DNA of 64,000 nucleotides from Roseiarcus sp963807735 (GTDB taxonomy: Bacteria; Pseudomonadota; Alphaproteobacteria; Rhizobiales; Beijerinckiaceae), in assembly GCA_963807735.1 (NCBI GenBank), contig CAWEDI010000025.1:68273-132272 (forward strand). Reading direction: 5' to 3'. Made by a program: the position numbers and the translations under genes. Shown here piece by piece: positions 53,226 through 62,576 of this stretch. Numbering within the stretch: position 1 is the first letter of the stretch; the number at the start of each line of letters is the position of its first letter. The notes beneath the pieces were generated by a model, which was given only the letters and a program-made list of their open reading frames with translations, searched no databases and was not told where the DNA came from.

Positions 53226-53480
53226 ATGTTTTTTCGATGGCTACGGAACCAGCGTGAAGCCGAGCGGCTGGCATATGCCGACGCTGAAGTTTTGATTCTT
53301 GTTAAGGGCGCGCAAGCATATAGGGAGGCGCGGCGGCGGGAACGGTACAACCTCTTGCATAGTGTAAGCGACGGGCGCACTGCCGCGCATTGGCGACACG
53401 TCGCCCAGATCGTTGCGAAGCGCACAGGCCATCGGGTCGGGTTGGAGAGTGCTACGCGTATGATGGCGCGTTCGCGGTGA
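53226..53480 (+). CDS. Small conserved hypothetical protein
   Basis: An 84-residue basic protein: MFFRWLRNQREAERLAYADA, then LILVKGAQAYREARRRERYN, then AHWRHVAQIVAKRTGHRVGL. The pattern of a helix followed by a 'HWRxVAxIVAxRTGxRVG' ending is one I have seen in small proteins of Hyphomicrobiales islands, always without function. ATG 53226 is preceded by AAAGAGGCG. It is isolated between two gene-free stretches. Confidence 0.6.
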   Translation: MFFRWLRNQREAERLAYADAEVLILVKGAQAYREARRRERYNLLHSVSDGRTAAHWRHVAQIVAKRTGHRVGLESATRMMARSR

Positions 53481-54421
53481 CGGCGTTAGTGGGGTCAATT
53501 CGGTGTGTTTTTGAGCGCAATTCCTCGACAAACCTCTGTCAGGCAGTGAGCGTCGATGCGGTATTATGAAGCATCCGTCGCAAGAAATTTAACGGAGTCC
53601 GCCCTATATTTTTGGGCATGAAATAGACGACCAACAAGCAAGCGGTCGATAACACAAGATGTCATGACGCGAGAACTGCCGGGGTCAGCTTTCGGCGCCA
53701 ATGCGTCTATTACGGCCTCAAGGGGCGCGCTGAGTCCAACTTGCTCTATCTTGCTCCATCCGACTCGGCAACGTTATCTTACGAGAGAAAGCGGCCACCC
53801 GGGAAAAAAGGCCGCCCAAGGGCGGCCCGAGTCTGGGGAGGAAACGCCCAACGGGCGTTGCGATTACAAGTTATCGCAACGACGAGGTATGCGGGCGCTG
53901 CATTAAATACAAGTCACGTGAGTCATGTTAATTGTGGAAAACGTAATGCTTTTGTGACGGCAACGCCGTATTTTCTTAAAATTCACAAACGTATGCCCGC
54001 TAGCGGGTAGACACACTGTATATAAAGCAACACTTTTTCGAAAATTATAATTATGCTGTCTGTTACAAGGTGTCCTGTTTATCCGCGTATCGACAAGTCA
54101 AACTCGATTTGAGCGAGGACAAATTGGCCGACACAGTGGGACCAATGATTCAAAAAATGCGAAACTGGGTGACCGGATCAATTCGTATCACGGTACGCAG
54201 TCTGCTTGACCTCAGGACAATTCTGCTTGGGAGGCCTCCGTACTTTTTCGCGAATGAGATCCCCGAGTGGAATGAACGGCGAAGCAATTTCGAAAGAAAC
54301 ACCGCCGCCTCAATCTATTTTCGCGTCAGTCGCCGCCACTCGAAACCTTGCGATTGACCTGAACCCGACGACTTCATCGATAGCGCCCGCGGGCTGCTTA
54401 AGGAGCCCTGTTCACAAGGCC
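53481..54421. other. Gene-poor stretch with hairpins
   Basis: No firm gene. A plus-strand frame at 54070-54357 (containing KLDLSEDKLADTVGPMIQKM) looks protein-like but has no family or clear start. A terminator-like hairpin lies at 53804-53827. Confidence 0.35.
53804..53827 (-). terminator. Terminator-like hairpin with T-run (minus strand)
   Basis: GGCCGCCC (53810-53817), AA, GGGCGGCC (53820-53827) form an 8-bp hairpin; on the minus strand it is followed by TTTTTTCCC. No coding gene ends here, so it may terminate an unrecognised minus-strand transcript, perhaps a small RNA, from the region 53.9-54.1 kb. Confidence 0.45.
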
Positions 54422-54911
54422 TGCTTCACCTTCATGTACGCCTCCGGCTTGCACATGAGCGAGGGGCGACCTTGGAAATCGGCGCCATCGAGACGGCGAA
54501 TCTGTGCCTTGGCGTCATCGGCAAGGGCGAAAGGCAGCGGCTCGCGCCGTTGCCGCAACCGGTCCAGGAACACCCGCAAACCCTTTGCAAGACCCACCGC
54601 GATCCACTCTGGCTCTTCCCGAATCATTTCAGCGGAAACTCGGCCAATCAGCAGGTGCTGCGCGGCAGCTTTCAAGACGCCGCCCGCGCCGCGGGGATCA
54701 TGCGGCGGGTCACGCCCGACGCCCTGCGCCGCTCGCCGGGCTTGACCCTGGGATCGTGACGCGGTTGCTCGAAAACGGCGTCGACACGCGGGGCGTGCAA
54801 ATTCTGCTCGGCCACGTCCACATCGCCACAACCCGCATCTACACCCATCTCACCGAACCCACCCGAGTCTCGCTCGGAGGCATCCTCGCGGCATTGATGA
54901 CCGACCTCTGA
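54422..54911 (+). pseudogene. Tyrosine recombinase relic (IS91-associated type)
   Basis: The frames read FTFMYASGLHMSE, then ATLEIGAIETANL, VIGKGERQRLAPLPQPVQEH, then SFQDAARAAGIMRRVTPDAL, RLLENGVDTRGVQILLGHVH and TTRIYTHLTEPTRVSLGGIL. This is the catalytic half of the phage-type integrase that accompanies IS91-like elements. At least two frame changes (near 54475 and 54750) and a lost His-x-x-Arg context make it inactive. Confidence 0.7.
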
Positions 54912-54935
54912 CGCGGCCGATCCGTCGCGATCGAG

Positions 54936-55790
54936 GTGGCGGACGTCTTTCGCGGCTTCACGGGCAACTGTCGGCCATGGCGCATCGACGCCGCCCTCGC
55001 ACCGACGCGCCATTACCGACATCCAGCCATGAGGCGCCGAGGCGCTCGGAGGCGGCCTCTGGCGTTGAGACCAATGCGCCGCGGAGGTCTTCACCTATCG
55101 CTCCTGCAAGAACAGGGGCTGTCCCAAGTATCATAGCGGACAGATCGAGCGCTAGGTTAGGCCCGCATGGCCGAGATTCTGCCAACGCGCAATTTTCCTG
55201 TCACCGTGCCCGAGAAGCTTCGCGACACGCTGCGCAGCCATCAGAGCGACGGGTACGCCCTGCTGATGAGGGCCGCCGCGCTGGCCATCGTCGAACTCGC
55301 CCACGACCGAGGTCACGTCGGAGCGACGGTCGGCATGCTCGCCGTCTTGCACACCAGGCCCTGGGTCGTCCATTACACGCCCTGGGGCGAGGGCGAGCAG
55401 GCAGTACTCAATTATCTCGTCCGCTACGTCTTCCGCGTCGCGATCACCAACACCCGCATCGTCGGCCTCGACGATAAAGGCGGTCACCATCTGACACAAG
55501 CATCACAAATCCAATCGGTGGCGGACCAGCCGCATCTCCGCACAGGAGTTCATGCGCCGCTTCCTCCAGCACGTCCTGCACAAGGTCCGCTACGTCGGCT
55601 TGTGGCATCTCGGGCGGCGCAAAGACGCCGTACGCGCCAGTCTGCTGCTTCTGCTCGGCCGTCAGGCGACATCGCTTCGAGCTCAGTTGAATGCCGACGC
55701 CCCCGATCCGTCGAGCGAGCCGGAAAAGCCGGACGGATCGCGCGTCTGCCCCCGCTACAGCGCGCGTCTTCACCTGTTTGTCCGCCAGCT
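54936..55790 (+). pseudogene. IS91-family (Y2) transposase relic
   Basis: Pieces in several frames read VADVFRGF, then AEVFTYRSCKNRGCPKYH-like codons near 55090-55130, MAEILPTRNFPVTVPEKLRD (from 55167), YALLMRAAALAIVELAHDRG, ATVGMLAVLHT, then a deletion, then WGEGEQAVLNYLVRYVFRVA, RFLQHVLHKVRYVGLWHLGR. These blocks follow the order of IS91/IS801 rolling-circle transposases. The central part with the catalytic His and Tyr residues is deleted. Confidence 0.75.
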
Positions 55791-55819
55791 TTCCCCGAAG
55801 CGTCGCCCAAGGACCATGA

Positions 55820-55944
55820 CCCGCGAGATCCCCAAGAGCGCATTCGCGAGCGTGAGCGCAATGCTTTCTGCGACTGACACAGCGCTCTATCGCGCCAAGA
55901 GCGAAGGGCGGAACCGAGTCCGCGGCGCCGCGCCAAGTAGGTAG
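55820..55944 (+). pseudogene. C-terminal scrap of a GGDEF (diguanylate cyclase) domain
   Basis: The frame of the IS91 relic runs on into SVSAMLSATDTALYRAKSEGRNRVRGA. The block ADxALYRAKxEGRNRV is the well-known C-terminal signature of GGDEF domains. No GGDEF active site is present. A rearrangement has joined the end of a c-di-GMP cyclase gene to the IS91 remnant. Confidence 0.6.
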
Positions 55945-56229
55945 CAAGTCAGCCGTTCGTCTCGACCTCCTCCGGATTTGCGACGAATTCATATATCGGC
56001 GAAGGATGACGGCGGCGAACGCGCATGTTAGCTTCCGTACGTAAGAACGCGGCATGGCGAGGTTGCAACTATCGGTTGGTGGGCGGTCACTGTTTCCCCC
56101 GCGTCGTCGAGTTTGGATCCGCGAAACACGTACACTTGGCGCGCCGAGACGGACAGTCAACCCGACAGGAGGATATCGCCAAGTCGAGGTTCCGGTCGTG
56201 CTCGCTTGCGTTCGACGAAAGTTCTCGCC

Positions 56230-56901
56230 ATGGCTATCAAGCAACCTAAAACATTCGACCTTAAGTTCTTTCTCGCTCACGGGGGCGAGGGCCACAGTGT
56301 CATGAAGTACGAGAAGGGGCAGGTTGTTTTCACACAAGGAGCGCTCGCGGATGCTGTCTTCTATCTACAAAAAGGCAAGGCTAAGCTTTCCGTTTTGTCC
56401 GCAAGAGGCAAAGAGGCCGTAGTAGCGATTATTGGACCCAATGAATTTTTCGGCGAGGGATGTCTCGCGGGGCAGCCGCTTCGCATTTCGACGGTCGTGA
56501 TCCTTCTGGACTCTATGGTTGTGCGAATAGAAAAAGCGCTTTTTATGCAGGTCATACACGCGGAGTCCATATTCGCCGAATTCTTCATGAATCATCTGCT
56601 GGCGCGAAACATCCGCGTTGAGAGCGACCTCGTCGACCAGTTGTTCAATTCGAGCGAGCGACGCCTTGCCCGGTTACTCTTGCTGCTCGCGAATTTCGGC
56701 AAGGACGACGAACCGGTGCCGATGATCGCGAAAATCAGCCAGGAGACGCTCGCAGAGATGGTCGGAACGACCCGATCCCGTGTGAGTTTTTTCATGAATA
56801 AATTTCGAAAATTGGGATTCATCGATTACAATGGCGGCATCGAGGTGCATAGCTCATTGCTAAATGTCGTTCTGCATGATCGGCCGGAGATCGGAGAATG
56901 A
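56230..56901 (+). CDS. Crp/Fnr-family regulator 1
   Basis: A 223-residue protein starting at ATG 56230. The cyclic-nucleotide-binding fold runs YEKGQVVFTQGALADAVFYL, QKGKAKLSVLSARGKEAVVA, and FFGEGCLAGQPLR. The C-terminal winged helix contains SQETLAEMVGTTRSRVSFFM and NKFRKLGFIDYNG. There are no N-terminal Fe-S cysteines, so it is not a classical oxygen-sensing Fnr. It stands alone after the IS91/GGDEF relic; its targets are unknown. Confidence 0.9.
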   Translation: MAIKQPKTFDLKFFLAHGGEGHSVMKYEKGQVVFTQGALADAVFYLQKGKAKLSVLSARGKEAVVAIIGPNEFFGEGCLAGQPLRISTVVILLDSMVVRIEKALFMQVIHAESIFAEFFMNHLLARNIRVESDLVDQLFNSSERRLARLLLLLANFGKDDEPVPMIAKISQETLAEMVGTTRSRVSFFMNKFRKLGFIDYNGGIEVHSSLLNVVLHDRPEIGE

Positions 56902-57295
56902 AGTGCCCGGCGGTGCAAGCGACCGGGTGACACCGCGGCTCCGCGGATTGTATCGAAGCGCCTCGACGCCTTGCATTTACCAGTATTGCAACCGGGCCCT
57001 GCTGACCGGTTTGGCCCGTCCGAACTCGCGACCCTTGCGAAATTTCGAGTTCGTCTTCTTGTCTCCCGACACGTAGTTTCCGCAAGGTCGAGGCTCGGGG
57101 ATCTCTACGTCACGCTAATGTTTTTTTAGAAACTGAGCAATTCGGACCAGCCAGGATTTTGCCGCAGGCGTACACGTACTTACCCAAGGACATTGGTATC
57201 CGCTTGCGAAGAGGATCCTCTATTTGAAAGAAAAGCTTAGTCGTCATTGTTATGTATGTTCGACAGCTACGTATCCTCGATATTAGAGCGGTGCC
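56902..57295. other. Spacer without recognisable gene
   Basis: No supported frame. A T-run (TGTTTTTTTAGAAAC near 57119-57132) follows but without a strong hairpin. Confidence 0.35.
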
Positions 57296-58105
57296 ATGAA
57301 CAGCAATACCCCACCGACGGAGCGTTCGCGCCGAAGTAATTTGGTTTGCTTACCGACGAATGGCCAGCCCGCCTGCACGCCAGCAATGGCGGCAAACTTG
57401 GCATTACTTCGCACACTCGGTCTACACGGCATGGCAAAGGGTCTCGAGAGCCTGTGGGAGGGCTCGCCCGCGGATGATAGCGGACGGATGGAGTGGCTCG
57501 CGCTGCTGCTCGAACAGGAAAGTGAATTGCGTGAGAAAAAGCGGCTCCAGCGGCGATTGAGGAAAGCCAATCTCGCCCAGGCCGCAAGCGTCAATAACGT
57601 CGATCGCCTCGTGGTGCGCGGCCTGGATAGCACTCTCTTTTGCGCGCTGATCGACGGCGACTGGATTCGAGCGAGGCGGAATGTTCTAATTGCGGGGACG
57701 ACTGGCGTCGGCAAGACTTGGCTCGCGTGCGCGCTGGGTCGCAAAGCCTTAATCGACGGCTTCACGGTCTCCTACTATCGAGCTTCGCGTCTGTTCGACA
57801 CAATCAAGTCGGCCCGCGGTCACGGAGGATACGATCGGGTGATGCGCGCGATCGCTCGCCTCGACGTGCTAATTGTCGACGACTGGGGATTCCAGCCCCT
57901 CGATGCCGACGAGCGGCACGATTTGCTTGAAATCGTCGAAGACCGGTACGAGTCTCGTTCGACCGTCGTCGTCAGCCATTTACCGATCGAAAGATGGTAC
58001 AGCGTAATTGGCGACCCCTTGATCGCCGTTCCGATCTTCGATCGCCTCGCCCACAACTCCCACCGAATCGAACTCAAGGGAGAGAGCCTCAGGAAGTTGA
58101 GTTAA
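57296..58105 (+). CDS. Orphan IstB-like ATPase
   Basis: A 269-residue AAA+ protein: an N-terminal helical region (LRTLGLHGMAKGLESLWEGS), Walker A VLIAGTTGVGKTWLACALG near residue 130, Walker B LIVDDWGFQPL near 195, and VVVSHLPIERWYSVIGDPL. This is the IstB branch of IS21-type helper ATPases, but no istA lies beside it and it differs from the istB at 49757. It is either the remains of an IS21 element or an ATPase used by another system. The gene itself is intact. Confidence 0.85.
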   Translation: MNSNTPPTERSRRSNLVCLPTNGQPACTPAMAANLALLRTLGLHGMAKGLESLWEGSPADDSGRMEWLALLLEQESELREKKRLQRRLRKANLAQAASVNNVDRLVVRGLDSTLFCALIDGDWIRARRNVLIAGTTGVGKTWLACALGRKALIDGFTVSYYRASRLFDTIKSARGHGGYDRVMRAIARLDVLIVDDWGFQPLDADERHDLLEIVEDRYESRSTVVVSHLPIERWYSVIGDPLIAVPIFDRLAHNSHRIELKGESLRKLS

Positions 58106-58738
58106 ATTGCTTGAGAATTAGATGCTCGACGACGCGGCCGACGGTCGAGATGGCGCGTAAAATAATGTCCGGTGTGCGTAGTCGAACGATGTCAGATCGG
58201 ACAATGTTCGGAGGAACAGTTGCGCCACGTTCGGTGCCGGTAGTTAGTTATGTCTTGCCAGCGGGGACAGTGTCTAACATGAAGTTGTATGTCTCACATG
58301 GAAGTCTCCGTTTTGCCTTGTGTGAAGCCGCTGAGACGACCCTCGGTCCGTTCGGTCTGCTGTTCCCAGATAGGGAGAAATTTGCAGTCAAGGTTCGCGA
58401 TTGACGCACAGCAGTTTTTGGCCCTGAATCCGTCAAAGCGGGTTGCAAAACTGGTCCGCGCGCCTTCTGATCGGTATTGATATTTCAATCCTCAATAGAC
58501 GTGACGCATCTCTTCCTGACGATTGCGGCGGTAGTTGCGCCCGCGATTGCCGCGGCTACCCAACCTTGAAGTAGCCGTTTCTTCACGCCATCGTCGCTCC
58601 GGGACAAGCGCGGGCGACGCGGAAGTCGATATGCCACGCGGCGGCCTCCCGTACTCCGCGGCGGAGAAGAACGACGTGGGTTCCCTCTGCTGAGTCTTGG
58701 TGTTGAAAAATTGAGTTTTTTCGGGAACACTCGATTGG
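58106..58738. other. Spacer without firm gene
   Basis: Minus-strand frames at 58485-58758 (one with the hydrophobic stretch GWVAAAIAGATTAAIV) and a plus-strand frame ending at 58404 are possible but not convincing. No motif or ribosome-binding site supports any of them. Confidence 0.35.
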
Positions 58739-59530
58739 TCATTTTCGCGTCGCGACAACTGTCAACTCACTTTCGGTGGGCTTGTTCAGCAACCTATCAT
58801 ACTGCTCCTTGATGGTGGCAAAGCATTCGCAAGACGTAGCCATAAGACTGTCCACATCTTTAATGTCTATGTGTCCCCGGCTATAGCGGATAATATCGGC
58901 CTTCTGAAGCACGTTGGCCACAAGCGACACACGGTTTCGATGAGAGCCGATCATTTGAGCAAGAAATTCCTGCGTCAAGGGCAACGAGTCGCTCCCCGAG
59001 AGATGGCGCATCCAAAGCAGCCACCGCGAAAGACGGGCCTCGACCGTGTGTGAAGCATTGCAGGCGGCTGTTTGCGTCGCTTGCGCGAACAGGGCCTGAT
59101 CGTGCCGAATAAGCGCGGTGCGGAATGAGAGACTCCGATCGGCGGCGGCCCGAAGCAGTCCGACATCAAGGGTCGAAGCAATGCCGGGATACTGAACTAC
59201 CGCGCTGGTCAGCGAGATCTTCCCATCGAGCGCCGCGGAGCCGCCGAAGACACTATCGCGCCCGACCATCGCCACTTCCACGGCCTTGCCTTCCGAGAGG
59301 CTGACGACCAGCGAGATCACGCCGCCATGCGGAAAGTACACCTTCGTCAACGGTGCGCCGGCATCAATCAAAACCATCTCCTGGGCAAGTTTAATGGTTC
59401 GCAATTGCGGGCGAATGAGCTCAAAGTCTTCCTGCGGCAGTGACGCAAGTAGACCATTTGGCCAAATCGGAATCCACTTTTCGGTTAGAGTGTCGTTTTT
59501 TTTAGCAGTGGATAATGGTTTTTCCGCCAT
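58739..59530 (-). CDS. Crp/Fnr-family regulator 2
   Basis: A 263-residue protein starting at ATG 59530 with GCGAGG upstream. The sensor part reads NGLLASLPQEDFELIRPQLR, TKVYFPHGGVISLVVSLSEG, KAVEVAMVGRDSVFGGSAAL. The DNA-binding part holds LTQEFLAQMIGSHRNRVSLV and VLQKADIIRYSRGHIDIKD. This is a Crp/Fnr subgroup common in Hyphomicrobiales ('PHGGVISLV', 'EVAMVGRD'), often present in many copies per genome, without cofactor cysteines. Its regulon is unknown. Confidence 0.9.
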   Translation of the reverse strand: MAEKPLSTAKKNDTLTEKWIPIWPNGLLASLPQEDFELIRPQLRTIKLAQEMVLIDAGAPLTKVYFPHGGVISLVVSLSEGKAVEVAMVGRDSVFGGSAALDGKISLTSAVVQYPGIASTLDVGLLRAAADRSLSFRTALIRHDQALFAQATQTAACNASHTVEARLSRWLLWMRHLSGSDSLPLTQEFLAQMIGSHRNRVSLVANVLQKADIIRYSRGHIDIKDVDSLMATSCECFATIKEQYDRLLNKPTESELTVVATRK

Positions 59531-59560
59531 TTTAGCCTCGCTTTGACAAAGGCGGGACAC

Positions 59561-60078
59561 CAGATCAAATTTCTGACACCAAAGCCCAATGTCTTACATT
59601 AAGAACTACTGCCATTACGCATTGTTCCTAAAAAGATAGCAAAACACTTTATCGCGATTGTATCCCATCTGTGGTAACGGGCCCAACATAACTTGATCAC
59701 ACAATTTGCTAATTTCAAAGTTAAGTGTTTATATTGGGGTCATCTTTCGCCAATTAATCCGCCTCGAAATCAAGACCGACACACTTGTCCCGCCGTCATT
59801 GTCTTTCGCGCAGCGTAAGTTCGACGTAATCCCGCCGTCCGGCTCGGAACGACGCTATTATTTACTGAGGAATCACAAAAAATATTGCAATTGATCTCGA
59901 TTCATAATAATCGTCCACCGACAAGCTAGGTAAAACAATATATAGCTCCACAGCATATCGATTAGTCACAATATTGGATATCCACTGAACTAGGGGGCGG
60001 ACGCGGTCGGCGCGAACGTGCTCGTCGAGGTGAGCCGCCGCGCGCGCATAGAGTTTGGGCCTCCCAATTTAAGCTCCG
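59561..60078. other. AT-rich spacer
   Basis: No gene recognised. The DNA is richer in A and T than its surroundings and may contain the promoter of regulator 2, but no clear boxes were found. Confidence 0.35.
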
Positions 60079-62016
60079 TTATTCCTCTCGTTGCGCGCGA
60101 CGGGCCCGGCGGCATGGGTTGCCAGCGTTCCGAGACGTACTCATGTCTCTCCAGGCACCCCGTGAACTCGGTGGCAATGCCTGTCTGATCCACGCGCGTG
60201 AGAGTCTGTCCGGGAACATCATGCTAAATAACATAGCTTCCGCAGCATGAGCCGAACGGAGGCGAGTTTGAGGATGGCGAGCGCCTTGCGGTTTAGGCAG
60301 TCCCAGTCTTTGGCCAAGCGGCGGCAACGATTGAGCCAGGCGATCGTTCGTTCGACCAACGCCTGTACAGTGTTGCCAACTCGCGCTTTCGCCCGTGGGC
60401 GGAGGGGGCCGGCCTGGTCCGTCCTGAGGCGGAACCCGGAAAACCACCTCAATCGCGTCACTGTCGATTTCGACGCGGCGCACGAGAACGCGGATGATTT
60501 CCTGCATGCCGGCGCCATCAAGTCCGTCGAGGCGATTGGCGACCTTAGCCGAGAAGTCCTCCAGACGGCTGATCACGAGCGAAAGATCGCGCTCGGCCTC
60601 GATGGCGTCTAACGCGGCTCGATGCCGCTCATCGAGTTGGGAAAGGCGCTGTTTCAGACCCGCGATGCGCGGCTCGAACTCGGCCTTGTCGATGAGGCCT
60701 TCCGCATAGCTGTCGATCAGCCGACCGATGCCGCGTCGCATCGTCGTTATCTGCTGATGGAGACGGACGATCTCGTCCGGCATCGCAGCGCCATCACGCG
60801 CCAGGCCGATGCGTCGCCGATATTCGTCGGTCATGCGGTCCGGTTGTTCCAGGAGAGATCTCACTTGGCTCCAAACGACTTGCTCCAACTGGTCACCGCG
60901 CACGGGTCCGTTTTGGCACACCGCTTCGCCATGGAAACGGTAGCCGTCCGCGCCCGTACAGCGATAATAGCGCAAAGTATTTGCCGGATCATACGTGCGT
61001 GATCGCGGCGCCGTCTTGCCATAGTAGGCGTAGCCGCAACACCCACAAACCGTCAGACCTTGTAGCAGCCAGCGCCGGCCGGGCTGGCGATCTCGTTTCC
61101 GGCTTCGGTTCTCCGCGAGTTGAACGCGGGCCGCCTCGAACAAGGCGGGCTCAATCAGGGCGGGAACCGGAATCTCGATCCATTCGTCGCGTGGCGTGGC
61201 CACGCGGGAGGTCGCCCTCGGCGACGGTTTCAGATGTCCCCGGATCGGTCGCAGACGGGGCCGAGGCGCTAGAAAGTGGGCTCGCCCGAAAGCGGCGCGC
61301 CCGATATAGGCGGGATTGTCCAACATGCCGCGGATTGTCGAAGCATACCAAAATGTCGAGCCGCGTCGGGTACGGCAGCCCATTTGATGCAATCGCCGAC
61401 ATACTTCGCGCAGGCTCAGCCGATCCAGGCCGATCCACGAGAAGATGAGCCTGACGATATGCGCCTCATCTTCCACGACTTCGAAGCGCGCCACCCCGCC
61501 GCCCTGAACGCGGCTCACGTAGCGATAGCCGAACGGAGCCCCCGTCAACGCGCTGACAGAGCCTGACCGCGCGGCATGGCGACGGCCACGCCGGCTACGT
61601 TCGAGGATCTTGGCGCGTTCGTATTCGGCGATCACGCCTTGTACTTGTAGCAGAAGATCGTCCTCCGCCGTGCCGCCGATCGCGCGGTTCAGGAAAACGA
61701 CCTCGGCTCCCGCACGACGAAACTCATCGACCAGAAGAACCTGATGGGCGTAGCGGCGCGCCAACCGATCCGGCGCATGGACATAAATGCGTTCGATATG
61801 GCCGCCTGCGACAGCGTCCCTCAGCCGCTCCAGCGCCGGACGAGACAGGATCGAACCGCTGTAACCTTCATCCTCGTAGCTGTGATCCGGCTCGAGTAGG
61901 AAGCCATCGGCGACGATGCGCTCGCGTAACGCGACGACCTGGCTTGCGATCGTGTTGTCGCGCGCCTGGCTCTCGCTCGACACACGCGCATAGAGCGCGC
62001 ACCGCACGGCGATCAT
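60079..62016 (-). CDS. Large serine recombinase with zinc-ribbon and coiled coil
   Basis: A 645-residue ORF starting at ATG 62016. The resolvase domain opens AVRCALYARVSSESQARDNT (catalytic Ser), followed by YVHAPDRLARRYAHQVLLVD and GVIAEYERAKILERSRRGRR. A recombinase domain (FWYASTIRGMLDNPAYIG) and a zinc ribbon (CGCCGYAYYG) follow, then a coiled coil (ITTMRRGIGRLIDSYAEG). The last 95 or so codons after WQHCTG (near 60368) lie outside the cassette, inside IS5 DNA in a meaningless frame, so the original protein probably ended near the cassette edge. Confidence 0.88.
   Translation of the reverse strand: MIAVRCALYARVSSESQARDNTIASQVVALRERIVADGFLLEPDHSYEDEGYSGSILSRPALERLRDAVAGGHIERIYVHAPDRLARRYAHQVLLVDEFRRAGAEVVFLNRAIGGTAEDDLLLQVQGVIAEYERAKILERSRRGRRHAARSGSVSALTGAPFGYRYVSRVQGGGVARFEVVEDEAHIVRLIFSWIGLDRLSLREVCRRLHQMGCRTRRGSTFWYASTIRGMLDNPAYIGRAAFGRAHFLAPRPRLRPIRGHLKPSPRATSRVATPRDEWIEIPVPALIEPALFEAARVQLAENRSRKRDRQPGRRWLLQGLTVCGCCGYAYYGKTAPRSRTYDPANTLRYYRCTGADGYRFHGEAVCQNGPVRGDQLEQVVWSQVRSLLEQPDRMTDEYRRRIGLARDGAAMPDEIVRLHQQITTMRRGIGRLIDSYAEGLIDKAEFEPRIAGLKQRLSQLDERHRAALDAIEAERDLSLVISRLEDFSAKVANRLDGLDGAGMQEIIRVLVRRVEIDSDAIEVVFRVPPQDGPGRPPPPTGESASWQHCTGVGRTNDRLAQSLPPLGQRLGLPKPQGARHPQTRLRSAHAAEAMLFSMMFPDRLSRAWIRQALPPSSRGAWRDMSTSRNAGNPCRRARRAQREE
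60219..60366 (-). pseudogene. 3' part of an IS5-family transposase gene
   Basis: The minus-strand frame reads ALVERTIAWLNRCRRLAKDW, then DCLNRKALAILKLASVRLML and RKLCYLA-stop at 60219. These are the C-terminal residues, with the catalytic Glu in VERTIAWL, of an IS5-family transposase. Its 5' part lies at 62392-62576, on the far side of the serine-recombinase cassette. Confidence 0.8.
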
Positions 62017-62391
62017 GGTTCACCTCCCGCTTTCGCTGTCTTCAGTGGAGAAACCGGGACACCGTCGCGGGTCGACCGGGGGCGAGCGCGTCGAATGGTC
62101 GGTATGAGACGATCGTAGGCCTCGATCAGGTGTTGGGGGCTCAATCTTGTCGCTTCGAACGATACGCGCACTTGCAGCAGAGGGGGATCCTTGGGCCGGA
62201 CCATGTGCGCCTCCATCGGCCGTCGGCCCGGATGCGGGCCGCCGATGGCGCATCAAAACTTGTGGTGACTCTGATTCGCCTGCGACAAATCGACTCGCTC
62301 GCCGCTCAATCTCCGAAACAAGAAGCGGCCGCCGCCGCCCTGACGTTCAATGAACCAGGACCATTCAAAGCTCAAACTGGCAACATTGTAC
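60364..62391 (-). mobile_element. Serine-recombinase cassette inserted in an IS5 transposase gene
   Basis: The 2-kb segment between 60369 and 62386 carries only a small ORF and a large serine recombinase. Its ends are inverted: AGTGTTGCCA at 60369-60378 and TGGCAACAT at 62378-62386. The 5 bases TGTAC occur directly repeated at 60364-60368 and 62387-62391. Removing the cassette and one TGTAC joins GSWTTVQ with ALVERTIAWLNRC in one frame. This indicates a discrete mobile unit moved by its own recombinase. Confidence 0.65.
62013..62216 (-). CDS. Small protein preceding the serine recombinase
   Basis: A 67-residue ORF whose stop overlaps the recombinase start (ATGA). It reads PPLLQVRVSFEATRLSPQHL, then IEAYDRLIPTIRRARPRS. 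Similar short proteins with an 'SFExTRLSPxxLxxAYxxLxP' core often precede such recombinases, as I recall. It may be an accessory or directionality factor; no evidence beyond position. Confidence 0.65.
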   Translation of the reverse strand: MEAHMVRPKDPPLLQVRVSFEATRLSPQHLIEAYDRLIPTIRRARPRSTRDGVPVSPLKTAKAGGEP

Positions 62392-62576
62392 GGTGGTCCA
62401 CGATCCATCTGTGGGCAGCACGACGAAGCCTTCGGCGATGTCGGAACGTTTGACGATATCGATGGTGCCATTGGCCATGTCCAGAACAAGCGCTTGCGCC
62501 AGTTGGGTCCGGCATAGCCGCCATCAGCAAAGATGTGACGCGGCCAGGGAAAACGGAAACGAAGAGCTTTGATGAC
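62392..62576 (-). pseudogene. Internal part of an IS5-family transposase gene
   Basis: The frame reads ALRFRFPWPRHIFADGGYAG, then (after a one-base shift near 62495) ALVLDMANGTIDIVKRSD and GFVVLPTDGSWTTVQ at the cassette junction. The second catalytic Asp is in FADGGYAG. The 5' end of the gene is cut off by the IS256 copy C at 62577. Confidence 0.75.

Noticed and set aside
54070..54357. Protein-like ORF KLDLSEDKLADTVGPMIQKM
   Set aside because: No start codon with a ribosome-binding site and no recognisable family; kept only as a note within the gene-poor stretch.
58485..58758. Two overlapping minus-strand ORFs after Crp/Fnr regulator 2
   Set aside because: They are in competing frames and neither has a motif; the hydrophobic segment in one is not enough.
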